Below, in pieces: positions 1 to 9,471 of a DNA stretch of 64,000 nucleotides (position 1 is the first letter of the stretch; each line of letters begins with the position of its first letter). The DNA comes from Shimia sp. R10_1 (GTDB lineage Bacteria; Pseudomonadota; Alphaproteobacteria; Rhodobacterales; Rhodobacteraceae). The position numbers and the translations under genes were made by a program. The notes under the pieces were generated by a model, which did no database searches, was not told the origin of the DNA, and saw nothing but the letters and a program-made list of their open reading frames with translations. Location: contig NZ_JAGHQX010000005.1 of NCBI RefSeq assembly GCF_017744095.1, positions 186,001 through 250,000 on the forward strand, written 5' to 3'.

Positions 1-1135
1 GTGCGTCCTGACCCACCACGGCCTCTTCGATGCGCGGCACGATCAGGCCGCGAGTGTCCTGATTGACCAGATAGCGTCGGACCCGCTCCACCAGCTCTTG
101 GCGGACATCGGCGGGAAAAGCGCCGTCGATCAGAATGGCCTCAAAATCGACCACGGAGCAGACCGACAGCGCAGCCTTGGCCAGCTCCTGCGCGGTCTGA
201 CCCAGCCACGGGTCGACATAGCGGCTGAGTACCGACCAGTCTTGCGGCTGGCTCCAGAGCATGTCGGGGTTCAGACCGGCCTCGATCAGTCGCGTTTCCA
301 GCAGGTGGATGGAGGCCACATCTATGAGCTGGCGGCTTTCGCCCATAGGGCCTGTGGCGCGCATGGAGCCAAGTGCGCCTGCATTGCCCTGATTGCCTTC
401 AAACACACTGTCATTCATCACGATGCCGCCGCCAACAAAGGAGCCAACAAAGAAATAGGCATAGTCGCGGAACTCTTTGCCACGGCCATAAAGATGCTCG
501 GCGCGGCAGGCTGCGGTGGCGTCATTGCCAACAAAGATGGGCAGGTCGCTGAAGCGGGCCACCTCTTCGGCAAAATCAATGTCTTTCCAGAGTTTGAACT
601 GCTCTGCGGCGGGGCCTGCCAGATCGCTCCAGCGCCAGAGCTCAAAAGGGGCGGCGACGCCGATGCCGCAGATGCGCGCGACCTCCTCGGCGCTGAGGGC
701 GGTGAGCAATGTCTCAAGGCTGTCGTGCAGGAAGGAGAAGACATCTGCGGGCAGCGGGTAGTCGTAGGTGGTGTGCTCTGAAGCGCGCACATTGCCTGCA
801 AAATCCAGCAGCAAGAGATCCGCAGTCCGGCGGCCGATCTTCAATCCCAGCGCCAAGACGCCGTCGGGGTTGAGGTGCATGGGAATGGAGGGCTTGCCCA
901 CCTTGCCGCGCGTGGGTTCGCCGCGCTGAAGCAGGCCGTCGCTTTCCAGTTTGCGCAGCATGGTGGAGATCGCCGGTGGCGTCAGCCCCATGCGTTTGGC
1001 GAGGTCGATGCCGGGCAGGGCGCCCTGTCGCTGCAGGATGGACATCAGAAGGCGTTCATTGTGGTTGCGGACGCGCCGTTGATTCACGCCGCCGCTGAGT
1101 GCTCTGATTTTTCCGCCATCCATATGGCTGACCAT
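1..1135 (-). CDS. frcR: ROK-family transcriptional regulator of the fructose locus, FrcR-like (3' end cut by window edge)
   Basis: About 378 residues are visible, and the C-terminus runs off the window start. A winged helix-turn-helix lies near residues 37-72 ([20 protein letters not shown]). It is followed by a ROK kinase-like fold whose first strand is degenerate ([19 protein letters not shown]). The usual ROK zinc motif CxCGxxGC is not present at the expected place, where [14 protein letters not shown] is read. The start at 1135 is preceded by GGAGG. The gene is divergent from the sugar-binding protein gene. Gene order and orientation match frcR-frcBCAK of Sinorhizobium meliloti, so I infer a repressor that senses fructose or a phosphorylated product. 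The ligand itself cannot be read from sequence. Confidence 0.85.
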   Translation of the reverse strand, partial: MVSHMDGGKIRALSGGVNQRRVRNHNERLLMSILQRQGALPGIDLAKRMGLTPPAISTMLRKLESDGLLQRGEPTRGKVGKPSIPMHLNPDGVLALGLKIGRRTADLLLLDFAGNVRASEHTTYDYPLPADVFSFLHDSLETLLTALSAEEVARICGIGVAAPFELWRWSDLAGPAAEQFKLWKDIDFAEEVARFSDLPIFVGNDATAACRAEHLYGRGKEFRDYAYFFVGSFVGGGIVMNDSVFEGNQGNAGALGSMRATGPMGESRQLIDVASIHLLETRLIEAGLNPDMLWSQPQDWSVLSRYVDPWLGQTAQELAKAALSVCSVVDFEAILIDGAFPADVRQELVERVRRYLVNQDTRGLIVPRIEEAVVGQDA

Positions 1136-1180
1136 AAAAGGCTCCTCCTGGCTTTGGAAGATAGGGCGCTTCGATTATTT

Positions 1181-1230
1181 AATAAAGTTAATTTATTTAT
1201 TGACAGCTCTTGGGGAATCGCCGTTACCTA
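1181..1230. promoter_or_regulatory. Putative frcB promoter and ROK operator
   Basis: An AT-rich inverted repeat, AATAAA-N5-TTTATT (1181-1197), lies inside a longer A/T tract (1174-1200). It abuts a consensus -35 box TTGACA (1200-1205). The -10 is weak (around TACCTA, 1225-1230). ROK regulators such as NagC and XylR bind A/T-rich palindromes, so this is the natural candidate operator for the divergent regulator. This is inference from position and symmetry. Confidence 0.45.
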
Positions 1231-1315
1231 TGGGGGCATCCTGCGTCACGAATTAGAGGCAGGCCTGGAGCTGGAGGGAGCCAGATCCAAATATTGCGAA
1301 CCTTGGGAGGACATT

Positions 1316-2326
1316 ATGAAAAAGCTACTTGCGACATCGGCCCTTGTTTTGGCCGGAATGACGGTCAGTGCGGCGGCGGATGTGAGCGCGTGCCTGATCA
1401 CCAAAACAGACACCAATCCGTTCTTTGTGAAGATGCGCGAAGGCGCGACGGCAAAGGCCGAAGAGCTGGGCATCACGCTCAACAGCTATGCTGGTAAGGT
1501 GGATGGTGATCACGAAACTCAGGTAGCGGCGATTGAGACCTGCATTGCCAATGGCGCGAAAGGTATTTTGCTGACCGCCTCTGACACCAGCTCGATTGTG
1601 CCAGCGGTGCAGCAGGCGCGGGATGCGGGCCTTTTGGTGATTGCACTCGACACGCCGCTGGAGCCGATTGACTCTGCGGATATGACCTTTGCCACTGACA
1701 ATTTCCTGGCTGGAGAGCTGATCGGCAAATGGGCGGCAGCGGCGCTCGGCGCTGAGGCGGCCAACGCAAAGATTGCGATGCTCGATCTGGCGGTGAGCCA
1801 GCCCACTGTGGGTGTTTTGCGCGATCAGGGCTTCCTGAAAGGCTTTGGCATTGAGCTGGGCGACCCCGGCAAATGGGGCGATGAGACCGATCCGCGCATC
1901 GTGGGCAATGACATCACCGCTGGCAACGAGGAAGGTGGCCGCCGCGCCATGGAGAACCTGCTGGCCAAAGATCCGATGATCAATGTGGTCTATACCATCA
2001 ACGAGCCTGCCGCTGCTGGTGCCTATGAAGCGCTGAAGGCCATTGGCCGTGAAAATGACGTGCTGATTGTGTCTGTGGATGGTGGCTGCCCAGGTGTGGA
2101 CAACGTCAAGGATGGCGTTATTGGCGCAACTTCGCAGCAATATCCGCTGTTGATGGCGTCCAAAGGCATTGAGGCGATTGCCGCCTGGGCCAAGGACGGC
2201 ACCAAGCCGCAGGCCTCTGACGGCAAGGAATTCTTTGACACTGGCGTATCGCTTGTGACCGATCAGCCGGTTGATGGCGTGGACAGCATCGACACCGCCA
2301 AAGGCACCGAGCTTTGCTGGGGCTGA
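1316..2326 (+). CDS. frcB: Fructose ABC transporter, periplasmic sugar-binding protein
   Basis: This is a 336-residue periplasmic binding protein of the ribose/galactose cluster (peripla_BP_4). A Sec signal peptide covers about residues 1-22 ([21 protein letters not shown]), followed by the two-lobe fold starting [14 protein letters not shown]. The ATG at 1316 is chosen because GGGAGG lies just upstream and the signal peptide begins there; the frame is open back to 875, but that part has no protein character. The next genes encode a permease, an ATPase and a kinase in the order frcBCAK, as in S. meliloti, where the system imports fructose and also mannose and ribose. Expression is probably controlled by the divergent ROK regulator. 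Confidence 0.9.
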   Translation: MKKLLATSALVLAGMTVSAAADVSACLITKTDTNPFFVKMREGATAKAEELGITLNSYAGKVDGDHETQVAAIETCIANGAKGILLTASDTSSIVPAVQQARDAGLLVIALDTPLEPIDSADMTFATDNFLAGELIGKWAAAALGAEAANAKIAMLDLAVSQPTVGVLRDQGFLKGFGIELGDPGKWGDETDPRIVGNDITAGNEEGGRRAMENLLAKDPMINVVYTINEPAAAGAYEALKAIGRENDVLIVSVDGGCPGVDNVKDGVIGATSQQYPLLMASKGIEAIAAWAKDGTKPQASDGKEFFDTGVSLVTDQPVDGVDSIDTAKGTELCWG

Positions 2327-2418
2327 TCGCGGTCTAGTCGTGTTAACCTGACGTGAGAGGGTGGGGGCAGCCTCACCCTTTTGCATAAGCTCAGACAGAA
2401 TGCCGGGGGAGGGCTCAC

Positions 2419-3480
2419 ATGTCTCAGTCGGAGAATTATGAGGCTGTGGTGACAGACTCAGCGTCCGAAGTTGCTCATTTTGACGAGGGCAAAAAGGGGA
2501 TTGTCGGGCGGTTTCACCACGCCTTGCACACCACACCGGCGCTGGTGCCGCTGATCGTTCTGGTCGGGGCGGTGGTGATTTTTGGCCTGCTGCTGGGCAG
2601 CCGGTTTTTCTCACCCTTCGCGCTTACCCTGATTTTGCAACAGGTGCAGATCGTCGGCATTGTAGCGGCGGCCCAAAGTCTGGTGATCCTGACCGCAGGT
2701 ATCGACCTGAGTGTCGGGGCTATTGCGGTGATTTCCTCGGTGGTGATGGGGCAATTCACATTCCGCTACGGCCTGCCGCCTGCGGTGGCGGTGGCCTTCG
2801 GGCTGGCCTTTGGCACCGCGATTGGTGCGCTTAATGGCTGGCTTGTGGCGCGTATGAAGCTGCCGCCGTTTATTGTGACGCTGGGCATGTGGCAGATCGT
2901 TCTGGCGGCGAATTTCCTCTATTCGGCCAATGAAACCATCCGATCACAGGACATCGCCGCAGAGGCGCCTTTGTTGCAGCTCTTGGGGGCGAAATTCAAA
3001 TTGGGCGGGGCCGTGTTTACGCTGGGCGTGGTCTTCATGGTGCTTCTGGTTGTCGTACTGGCCTATGTGCTGAAACACACGGCCTGGGGCAGGCATGTCT
3101 ATGCGGTGGGCGATGACCCGGAGGCGGCGGAGCTGTCGGGCGTGAATGTGAAGGGCGTGCTGATCTCTGTCTATGCGCTGGCCGGGTTGATCTGTGCCTT
3201 TGCGGGCTGGGCGCTGATCGGGCGGATTGGCTCTGTCTCGCCGACATCGGGACAGCTTCTGAACATCGAGAGCATCACTGCGGTGGTGATCGGGGGCATC
3301 TCGCTATTTGGCGGGCGTGGCTCCATTCTGGGCACATTCTTTGGCGCGCTGATTGTAGGGGTTTTCACGCTGGGGCTGCGTTTGGCCGGAGCGGATGCAC
3401 AATGGACCTTCCTGCTTATCGGCGCACTCATCATCGGCGCGGTGGCCGTGGATCAGTGGATTAGAAAGGTGGCGGCATAA
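2419..3480 (+). CDS. frcC: Fructose ABC transporter, permease
   Basis: This is a 353-residue inner-membrane permease of the RbsC/BPD_transp_2 family, with many hydrophobic segments from about residue 40 to the end. The family signature around SLVILTAGIDLSVGAI is clear, as is the EAA-like loop GDDPEAAELSGVNVKGV. About 40 hydrophilic residues precede the first membrane helix. A GGGGGAGGG ribosome site lies before the ATG. It is 92 nt downstream of frcB, and its stop overlaps the frcA start by one base (TAATG), so the two are probably translationally coupled. It would form the channel of the fructose importer. Confidence 0.9.
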   Translation: MSQSENYEAVVTDSASEVAHFDEGKKGIVGRFHHALHTTPALVPLIVLVGAVVIFGLLLGSRFFSPFALTLILQQVQIVGIVAAAQSLVILTAGIDLSVGAIAVISSVVMGQFTFRYGLPPAVAVAFGLAFGTAIGALNGWLVARMKLPPFIVTLGMWQIVLAANFLYSANETIRSQDIAAEAPLLQLLGAKFKLGGAVFTLGVVFMVLLVVVLAYVLKHTAWGRHVYAVGDDPEAAELSGVNVKGVLISVYALAGLICAFAGWALIGRIGSVSPTSGQLLNIESITAVVIGGISLFGGRGSILGTFFGALIVGVFTLGLRLAGADAQWTFLLIGALIIGAVAVDQWIRKVAA

Positions 3481-4250
3481 TGGAACCGATTTTGAAAGGC
3501 CGCGGGCTGGTCAAACGCTATGGCCGTGTGACGGCGCTGGATCATTGTGATTTTGACCTGATGCCGGGCGAAATTCTCGCGGTGATTGGCGACAACGGCG
3601 CTGGGAAAAGCTCGCTGATCAAAGCGGTCTCCGGTGCTGTGATCCCCGATGAGGGCACCGTGACGCTGGAGGGCAAAGAGGTGCGCTTTGCCTCCCCCAT
3701 TGAGGCGCGAGAGGCGGGGATTGAGACGGTTTATCAAACCCTTGCCATGTCTCCAGCGCTGTCGATAGCCGACAATATGTTCATGGGGCGCGAACTGCGC
3801 AAACCCGGCTTTCGCGGCAAATGGATGCGGCAGCTCGACCGGCCCGCCATGGAGAAATTTGCCCGCGACAAGCTGAGCGAGCTGGGGCTGATGACCATTC
3901 AGAACATAAATCAGGCGGTGGAAACCCTCTCCGGCGGCCAGCGGCAAGGTGTCGCCGTGGCACGCGCGGCGGCGTTTGGCTCCAAGGTGATCATTCTGGA
4001 TGAGCCCACTGCGGCGCTGGGCGTGAAAGAGAGCCGGAAAGTGCTGGAGTTGATACAGGATGTGAAAGCGCGGGGCATTCCGATCATCCTGATCAGTCAC
4101 AACATGCCGCATGTGTTTGAGGTGGCCGATCGCATCCATGTGCACCGTTTGGGCAAGCGACTTTGCGTGATCGATCCAAAGGATTACACCATGTCAGATG
4201 CGGTGGCCTTTATGACGGGGGCGAAGGCTGCGCCATCGGAGGCGGCGTGA
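3480..4250 (+). CDS. frcA: Fructose ABC transporter, ATP-binding protein
   Basis: This is a 256-residue single ABC cassette. Walker A is GDNGAGKSS (about 37-45), the signature is LSGGQRQ, Walker B is VIILDEP, and the switch histidine is in LISHN. Many sugar ATPases of the RbsA/XylG type are double-cassette proteins near 500 residues; this short form is normal for FrcA. The protein closely resembles rhizobial FrcA as I remember it, including the C-terminal segment MSDAVAFMTGAK. The start overlaps the frcC stop, and its own stop overlaps the GTG start of the next gene (GTGA). Confidence 0.92.
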   Translation: MEPILKGRGLVKRYGRVTALDHCDFDLMPGEILAVIGDNGAGKSSLIKAVSGAVIPDEGTVTLEGKEVRFASPIEAREAGIETVYQTLAMSPALSIADNMFMGRELRKPGFRGKWMRQLDRPAMEKFARDKLSELGLMTIQNINQAVETLSGGQRQGVAVARAAAFGSKVIILDEPTAALGVKESRKVLELIQDVKARGIPIILISHNMPHVFEVADRIHVHRLGKRLCVIDPKDYTMSDAVAFMTGAKAAPSEAA

Positions 4251-4894
4251 GCCGCGTGGTGCGGGATCTGGACGCGCTGATTGCGGCCATAGCGGCCACG
4301 TCACGCAAAGGTGTGCGCCGGATTGTGGCGGTGGCGGGCGCCCCGGCGAGCGGGAAATCCACGCTGGCAGAAGAGATTGCTGCGCGATTGAGTGCTGTCG
4401 GATCAGCGGCGCAAGTTGTGCCGATGGACGGGTTTCACATGGACAATCAAGATCTTGTGGACCTAGGGCTTCTGGCGCGAAAGGGCGCGCCAAATACCTT
4501 TGATGCCGAAGGGTTTGTGGCCTTGGCGGGCCAGTTGTCTCAAGGCGGGGTGCTGGCCTACCCGACCTTTGATCGTGCCCGCGACGTAACGATTCCGGGC
4601 GGCGGCTCAGTGTCGGCGGATTGCGATACGGTGGTGGTTGAAGGCAATTACCTGCTGTTTGACGCGCCGGTCTGGCGGGCGCTGTCAGACATTTGGGATG
4701 TATCGGTTTTTCTGTCGATGCCAGAGGAAGAGCTGCGTCGGCGTCTGGTGGAGCGGTGGCTGACCCACGGGCTGTCGCAGGAGCAGGCGGAGCAGCGCGC
4801 AGAGGAAAACGATTTAGAAAATGCGCAGCTTGTGCAATCAAAGCGCCTGCCTAGCGACATTGTCTTAGTAAACAAAGATTCTCAAAGGCTATAG
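4247..4894 (+). CDS. frcK: P-loop nucleoside/sugar kinase-like protein of the fructose operon
   Basis: This is a 215-residue P-loop kinase of the uridine kinase/pantothenate kinase-like group. Walker A is GAPASGKST (about residues 31-39), followed by MDGFHMDN and a second acidic strand VVVEGNYLLF. A GTG start is used because it overlaps the frcA stop (GTGA); the frame extends upstream only inside frcA. It corresponds to FrcK of the rhizobial operon, whose exact substrate is not firmly known. I infer that it phosphorylates a compound derived from the imported sugar, but a nucleoside substrate is equally possible. Confidence 0.8.
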   Translation: MSRVVRDLDALIAAIAATSRKGVRRIVAVAGAPASGKSTLAEEIAARLSAVGSAAQVVPMDGFHMDNQDLVDLGLLARKGAPNTFDAEGFVALAGQLSQGGVLAYPTFDRARDVTIPGGGSVSADCDTVVVEGNYLLFDAPVWRALSDIWDVSVFLSMPEEELRRRLVERWLTHGLSQEQAEQRAEENDLENAQLVQSKRLPSDIVLVNKDSQRL

Positions 4895-5021
4895 CAACCA
4901 GTGAATGTTGTTCGCTTTGGTGGGATTCGCCTAACTCGGCGTAGACTGGTGTGTTTTAGACCCTTCGTAGGGAGTAAGGTTTTTGTAGTCTCACAGATGC
5001 ATCAACGACTGTAGGCTTTGA

Positions 5022-5174
5022 CTATGCGGAAGGCGTCTTTGGGTCGTTGCTTTCGTTTTTCTTCTTTTTGTCCTGATCGTAGTGCCACTTGATCGCAAAA
5101 AACATGCCGATCCCGAAGACAACGAGTTTGAATGACAAAAAAACAATTGGAAATAGGTCTGACCAATGGCCCAT
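5022..5174 (-). CDS. Small single-pass membrane protein
   Basis: This 50-residue protein has one hydrophobic helix (about residues 7-31, FPIVFLSFKLVVFGIGMFFA) followed by a charged lysine-rich tail (DQDKKKKNES). The ATG at 5174 has an AAAGGA ribosome site seven bases upstream. A longer in-frame start at 5246 would add 24 residues. It lies about 100 nt downstream of the peptide-binding protein on the same strand. I do not recognise a family; the coding call rests on the ribosome site and the clean membrane-protein profile. Confidence 0.55.
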   Translation of the reverse strand: MGHWSDLFPIVFLSFKLVVFGIGMFFAIKWHYDQDKKKKNESNDPKTPSA

Positions 5175-5278
5175 GGTGTGTTCCTTTTTTGCACGTCCTA
5201 GATTGAGGAGCGCTATCCCACAACCGGAAAGCGCGACAGCCACCAAAGTGACGCAGGTCAGGAAAAATCGCGCTGTGT

Positions 5279-6871
5279 CTATCGGGGGCTCACACGTGTC
5301 GCACTGGTGCGTTCGTCTTGCCTGCCATTCACAAGTAAGTCGGCACGGTGCGCCCAGATGGTGTGCTGATAATATAGCGGGATGCCAGGTAGATCGTTTA
5401 CGGCAATCCCCATGGCCGCGCCGAGGAATGTTCTTGCGCGCAAGGCATTTGTTTCAACGGCCCACGCGCCAATAGCGGCGTCAAACTGATCATTTCGATA
5501 GTTAGAATAATTGGCCGAACCTAGTCCGAGTTTTTTGTTGGGGGACGCAAAGGCAAAAGAGATCATTTGCGCCGCCCCTTGCGGATGCCCCCAGCCATAC
5601 AGAAAAAAGCCTAGGTCTCCTGCGCGCCGCTTTCTGGAGAAATCTGGCCAGTTTTCTGACTTGATATGGATTTTTATACCTATGCGCGACAGATATTGCG
5701 CCACGGCTTGCGCCACTCGATCCCAATTCGCATACCGATCAGCGGGCACATAAAAATCAATCTCAAAACCTCCCGGGTAACCTGCCTCCGATAACAGTGC
5801 GATCGCTTTTTCCCGGCTATAGGGCAATTCCGGCATGTTTGGCGCATCCGCGCGATAACGCGGGGCAAATTGATTTGCCACGGTAGCCTCGCCTAAGAAG
5901 AGATTGTCAGTGATTGCTTTCCTGTCGATTGCCATGGACATAGCCTGTCTTACACGTATGTCCGCGAGCGGTGCGTTTCCTCCGCTGGCGCGAACGCCTT
6001 TGGCGCCATCCTCGCTAACGTCCAAAACTAAAAATATAGACCGCCAAGAGGGCACCGATGTGTAGGTGAGCCGCTCGCTTGAGGAGAGAAGAGGCAAGTG
6101 CTCAGTTTTAGGATTTTCAATCACATCGAAGTTGCCTGCAATTAGCCCGGCGAGGCGATCACCGGCGTCGGTTACCGTCCTGATTTGAACAGTATCCCAG
6201 ACGGGTTTGGCGCCCCAGTAGTTGTCATTTTTCGAAAGATCAGCTTCGCCCGTCCTCGCAAATCTGTCGAGTTTGTAAGGTCCGGTTCCAATTGCAGCGC
6301 TGCCAGTTTCGAAATCTTGACGGCTTGGATAGTTTAAACCGCCGCAGTCGCCATGCTCATCATATGCAATTGTCTCTGATTGGAGCTTTGCTTGCTCTGA
6401 TGACAGGATCGAAAGAAACTTCATTTTCTGTATCCACAGCGGGTATGGCGCTTTAAATTCGAAGCGAACTGTAAGGTCGTCCATCGCGATTATGTCATCG
6501 ATTGGGCCCATTGAATTGGTCAGGAGATTGCGCCGGCCATCGACATGCCGCATCATGCGACATGCTGAGTAGATAACGTCTCTGGACGTAAACGGTGCAC
6601 CGTTGTGGAAGAATACATCTCCTCTCAATTTGACTTCCAGGGAAACAGGGCTAATCCAACGCCAGCTACGCGCAAGCAACGGGCCATCATCAGATGCAAC
6701 CAAAGCTTCGAACACATGTTCCTTCAATGAAGCCGTTGGCGTCCCGCCAAAGGGATGGGGGTCTATGGAGCGGGGCGCAGATGAGAATGCGATCCTGAGC
6801 GTCTCAGCGCGCGCGTCTTGAGAGAACAAAATCACAAATAGAAATGTGATCGCAGCCAGTACTGTTTTCAT
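5279..6871 (-). CDS. Extracytoplasmic solute-binding protein family 5 (oligopeptide/dipeptide type)
   Basis: This is a 530-residue SBP_bac_5 protein. The signal peptide covers about residues 1-24 (MKTVLAAITFLFVILFSQDARA), followed by the family start TLRIAFSSAPRSIDPHPFGG and conserved blocks SLEVKLRGDVFFHNGAPFTS and PLADIRVRQAMSMAIDR. The frame is open to 7099, but the ATG at 6871 is chosen because the signal peptide begins there. These proteins deliver peptides or other solutes to an ABC importer. No permease or ATPase gene is adjacent, so this is an orphan binding protein whose partners must be elsewhere. The substrate cannot be told from sequence. Confidence 0.85.
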   Translation of the reverse strand: MKTVLAAITFLFVILFSQDARAETLRIAFSSAPRSIDPHPFGGTPTASLKEHVFEALVASDDGPLLARSWRWISPVSLEVKLRGDVFFHNGAPFTSRDVIYSACRMMRHVDGRRNLLTNSMGPIDDIIAMDDLTVRFEFKAPYPLWIQKMKFLSILSSEQAKLQSETIAYDEHGDCGGLNYPSRQDFETGSAAIGTGPYKLDRFARTGEADLSKNDNYWGAKPVWDTVQIRTVTDAGDRLAGLIAGNFDVIENPKTEHLPLLSSSERLTYTSVPSWRSIFLVLDVSEDGAKGVRASGGNAPLADIRVRQAMSMAIDRKAITDNLFLGEATVANQFAPRYRADAPNMPELPYSREKAIALLSEAGYPGGFEIDFYVPADRYANWDRVAQAVAQYLSRIGIKIHIKSENWPDFSRKRRAGDLGFFLYGWGHPQGAAQMISFAFASPNKKLGLGSANYSNYRNDQFDAAIGAWAVETNALRARTFLGAAMGIAVNDLPGIPLYYQHTIWAHRADLLVNGRQDERTSATRVSPR

Positions 6872-7175
6872 GGCGGTGCTCTCAACCGGGTTTCTGGGAC
6901 TAAGAATTCTGCGTTGGTGGGTTTGCTTTTTCAATACTGAACAGCGCCAATCAGAATTCAACTTTAATTGGATTGCTCCATTCCCCACTGTCTGAAATCC
7001 AAGTACATCGCGGTTTTCTGAAAATGGCAAGGAGACTTCCACCAACTGAGCCCAGAAATTCATGGTAGTACATTTGTGATGAGAGCCAATTTCCCACAAA
7101 TGTCATGCTGTAAGTGAAAAAAAGCCGCCGCAGAGTTTCTCTGCAGCGGCTTTCGAATTCAGAACGTTTCGCTTG
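6872..7175. other. Intergenic region between the binding-protein gene and glyA
   Basis: This 304-bp stretch holds the glyA terminator (7117-7150) and the upstream region of the leftward binding-protein gene. An in-frame leftward extension of that gene to 7099 gives a peptide with no signal-peptide or domain character, so I treat it as leader DNA. I see no other gene. Confidence 0.5.
7117..7150 (-). terminator. Rho-independent terminator of glyA
   Basis: A 12-bp stem (7124-7135 with 7139-7150, one G·U pair) has a three-base loop and is followed, on the minus strand, by a run of seven T (7117-7123). It lies 25 nt after the glyA stop. Confidence 0.85.
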
Positions 7176-8468
7176 TTAGAGGTTTGGGTAGAGTGGGAAG
7201 CGTGCGCAGAGCTCTGCCACTTTGGCTTTCACAGTCGCTTCCACTTCGCCGTTGCCCTCTTCGCCATTGGCGGCCAGACCGTCGACCACTTCCACAATCA
7301 TGTCAGCAATCGCGCGGAACTCTTCCTCGCCAAAGCCGCGTGTTGTGCCGGCCGGAGTGCCCAGACGGATGCCGGAGGTGACCATTGGCTTTTCAGGGTC
7401 AAACGGGATGCCGTTTTTGTTGCAGGTGATGTGCGCGCGGCCGAGAGCTTTCTCGGTGGCGTTGCCTTTCACACCTTTGGGGCGCAGGTCGACAAGCATC
7501 ACGTGGGTGTCGGTGCCGCCGGTGACGATGTCCAGACCACCTTTGACTAGCTGATCCGCCAGCGCCACAGCGTTGGTGCGAACCTGCTGCTGGTAGGCTT
7601 TGAACTCAGGGCGCAGCGCTTCGCCAAAGGCAGCGGCTTTGCCTGCGATCACATGCATCAGCGGGCCGCCCTGAATGCCTGGGAAGATCGCGGAGTTGAC
7701 CTTCTTGGCGATCGCCTCATCGTTGGTCACGATCATGCCGCCGCGTGGGCCGCGCAGGGTTTTGTGGGTCGTGGTGGTCGCCACATCCGCATAAGGGAAT
7801 GGGGATGGGTGCTCGCCTGCGGCCACGAGGCCAGCAAAGTGCGCCATGTCGACCATCAGGTATGCGCCAACAGAGTCTGCGATTTCACGGAACTTCGCGA
7901 AGTCGATCTGACGCGGGATGGCGGAACCACCTGCGATGATCAGCTTTGGCTTGTGCTCGTTGGCCAGCTCCTGAACCTGATCGTAGTCCAGCAGGCTATC
8001 CTGCTTGCGCACGCCGTACTGAACCGCTTTGAACCATTTGCCGGACTGGTTTGGTTTTGCGCCGTGGGTCAGGTGTCCACCTGCGTCGAGAGACATGCCG
8101 AGGATGGTGTCGCCAGGCTGGAGCAGTGCGGTGAACACACCTTGGTTGGCCTGGGAGCCGGAGTTTGGCTGTACGTTGGCGTACTCAACACCAAAGAGCT
8201 CCTTTGCGCGGTCGATGGCGAGGTTCTCCGCCACATCCACGTGCTGACAGCCACCATAGTAGCGGCGGCCCGGGTAGCCTTCTGCGTATTTGTTGGTCAG
8301 AACAGAACCCTGTGCTTCCATAACGGCCGCAGACACGATGTTTTCAGACGCGATCAGTTCGATCTCGTCGCGCTGGCGTGCCAGCTCATCTGTGATGGAG
8401 CCAAACAGCTCCGGGTCGCGGGATGCGAGGGTTTCTGTGAAAAAGCCAGAATCACGGGAGGTGCTCAT
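7176..8468 (-). CDS. glyA: Serine hydroxymethyltransferase
   Basis: This 430-residue PLP enzyme converts serine and tetrahydrofolate to glycine and methylene-tetrahydrofolate, the main cytosolic source of one-carbon units. The PLP lysine lies in [13 protein letters not shown]. Other signatures are [14 protein letters not shown] and the C-terminal [12 protein letters not shown]. The ATG at 8468 has a GGAGCAAAC ribosome site and gives the usual family length; the longer open frame to 8708 has no homologous character. It is divergent from nadK and ends at a strong terminator. Confidence 0.97.
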   Translation of the reverse strand: MSTSRDSGFFTETLASRDPELFGSITDELARQRDEIELIASENIVSAAVMEAQGSVLTNKYAEGYPGRRYYGGCQHVDVAENLAIDRAKELFGVEYANVQPNSGSQANQGVFTALLQPGDTILGMSLDAGGHLTHGAKPNQSGKWFKAVQYGVRKQDSLLDYDQVQELANEHKPKLIIAGGSAIPRQIDFAKFREIADSVGAYLMVDMAHFAGLVAAGEHPSPFPYADVATTTTHKTLRGPRGGMIVTNDEAIAKKVNSAIFPGIQGGPLMHVIAGKAAAFGEALRPEFKAYQQQVRTNAVALADQLVKGGLDIVTGGTDTHVMLVDLRPKGVKGNATEKALGRAHITCNKNGIPFDPEKPMVTSGIRLGTPAGTTRGFGEEEFRAIADMIVEVVDGLAANGEEGNGEVEATVKAKVAELCARFPLYPNL

Positions 8469-8503
8469 GGACGTTTGCTCCTGTTGAACGGTTCGTGTTG
8501 CGA

Positions 8504-8519
8504 GTTTCCTAATGGAAAC
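8504..8519. promoter_or_regulatory. Perfect inverted repeat in the glyA-nadK divergent region
   Basis: GTTTCC-TAAT-GGAAAC is a perfect 6+6 palindrome 36 bp upstream of the glyA start. Its size and spacing suit a dimeric repressor or activator site. No regulator gene is adjacent, so the binding protein is unknown. Confidence 0.35.
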
Positions 8520-8660
8520 ATGCGTGTCTTGAAAGGTCCCAAAGCGACGCAACACCTTGCCTGAGCGCCTCAGATGGTGCAGGGGATAAACATATGCCGC
8601 TATCGGAAACCTTTGGCGGCGCAGGGAAACCTGCTTTCGATTTGGGGGGCAAGGGCAATC

Positions 8661-9422
8661 ATGTCCAAGAGAATCGCGTTTTTGGCCAGCACGGCGCCCG
8701 TGGCGCAAACCGCACGTGCTGCACTTATTGGGCGATATGGTGATGTTGAGACTGAGTCAGCAGATGTCATTGTGGCACTGGGCGGCGATGGCTTCATGCT
8801 TCAAGCACTGCACGCAACCGAGGCTCTATCAGCACCTGTCTATGGTATGAATCGCGGCACTGTTGGCTTTTTGATGAACGCCTACTCCGAAAGCGACCTA
8901 CAAGAACGTCTGGCAGCGGCAGAAGAAGAACAACTAAACCCTCTCGCGATGCGTGCGACATCACTAGATGGTTCGGTGTCAGAAGCTTTGGCCATCAACG
9001 AAGTGTCGCTCCTGCGTGCAGGCCCGCAAGCCGCAAAACTGAAGATCGCAATTGATGGCCGTTTGCGTATGGAAGAGCTGGTTTGCGACGGTGCACTTAT
9101 CAGTACACCCGCGGGTTCAACCGCGTATAACTATTCCGCGCATGGTCCGATTTTGCCGATAGGATCTGACGTATTGGCGCTTACGGCGATTGCCCCTTTT
9201 CGCCCACGACGTTGGCGCGGGGCTTTGCTCCCCAAATCTGCTGCGGTTACATTCGACGTTTTGGAGGCTGAAAAGCGGCCGGTGATGGCCCATGCTGACA
9301 GCCGTGCCATCGAAAATGTTGTTAGAGTTGAAATTCGGTCTGACGTGCAGATAGCGCACCGCATACTCTTCGATCCGGGTCATGGTCTGGAAGAGCGCCT
9401 TATTCGCGAACAGTTTGTATGA
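8661..9422 (+). CDS. nadK: NAD kinase
   Basis: This 253-residue cytosolic enzyme phosphorylates NAD to NADP. It shows the family hallmarks: GGDGF (about residues 38-42), [10 protein letters not shown] (the usual N-x-G-x-L-G-F-L block with Val in place of Leu), NEVSLLR and [19 protein letters not shown]. The ATG at 8661 gives the [10 protein letters not shown] start typical of the family; an earlier in-frame start at 8574 would lie in the promoter region. It is transcribed away from glyA and convergently with prpE. Confidence 0.95.
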   Translation: MSKRIAFLASTAPVAQTARAALIGRYGDVETESADVIVALGGDGFMLQALHATEALSAPVYGMNRGTVGFLMNAYSESDLQERLAAAEEEQLNPLAMRATSLDGSVSEALAINEVSLLRAGPQAAKLKIAIDGRLRMEELVCDGALISTPAGSTAYNYSAHGPILPIGSDVLALTAIAPFRPRRWRGALLPKSAAVTFDVLEAEKRPVMAHADSRAIENVVRVEIRSDVQIAHRILFDPGHGLEERLIREQFV

Positions 9423-9427
9423 GATCA

Positions 9428-9460
9428 AGAGAGGCGCGTGAGCGAGGTACGCGCCTCTCT
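9428..9460. terminator. Hairpin between convergent nadK and prpE
   Basis: A perfect 12-bp stem (9428-9439 with 9449-9460, AGAGAGGCGCGT) has a nine-base loop and lies between two converging genes. There is no T-run on either side, so it may act as a bidirectional mRNA end or a Rho-assisted stop rather than a classical intrinsic terminator. Confidence 0.6.
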
Positions 9461-9471
9461 GACACAGTAGG

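Noticed and set aside
875-1315. N-terminal extension of frcB
   Set aside because: The frame is open, but this part overlaps the divergent regulator gene and its promoter; the signal peptide and ribosome site fix the start at 1316.
1325-2614. A leftward open frame of 429 codons opposite frcB
   Set aside because: It lies antisense to a clearly recognisable binding protein and its product has no domain or composition of a real protein.
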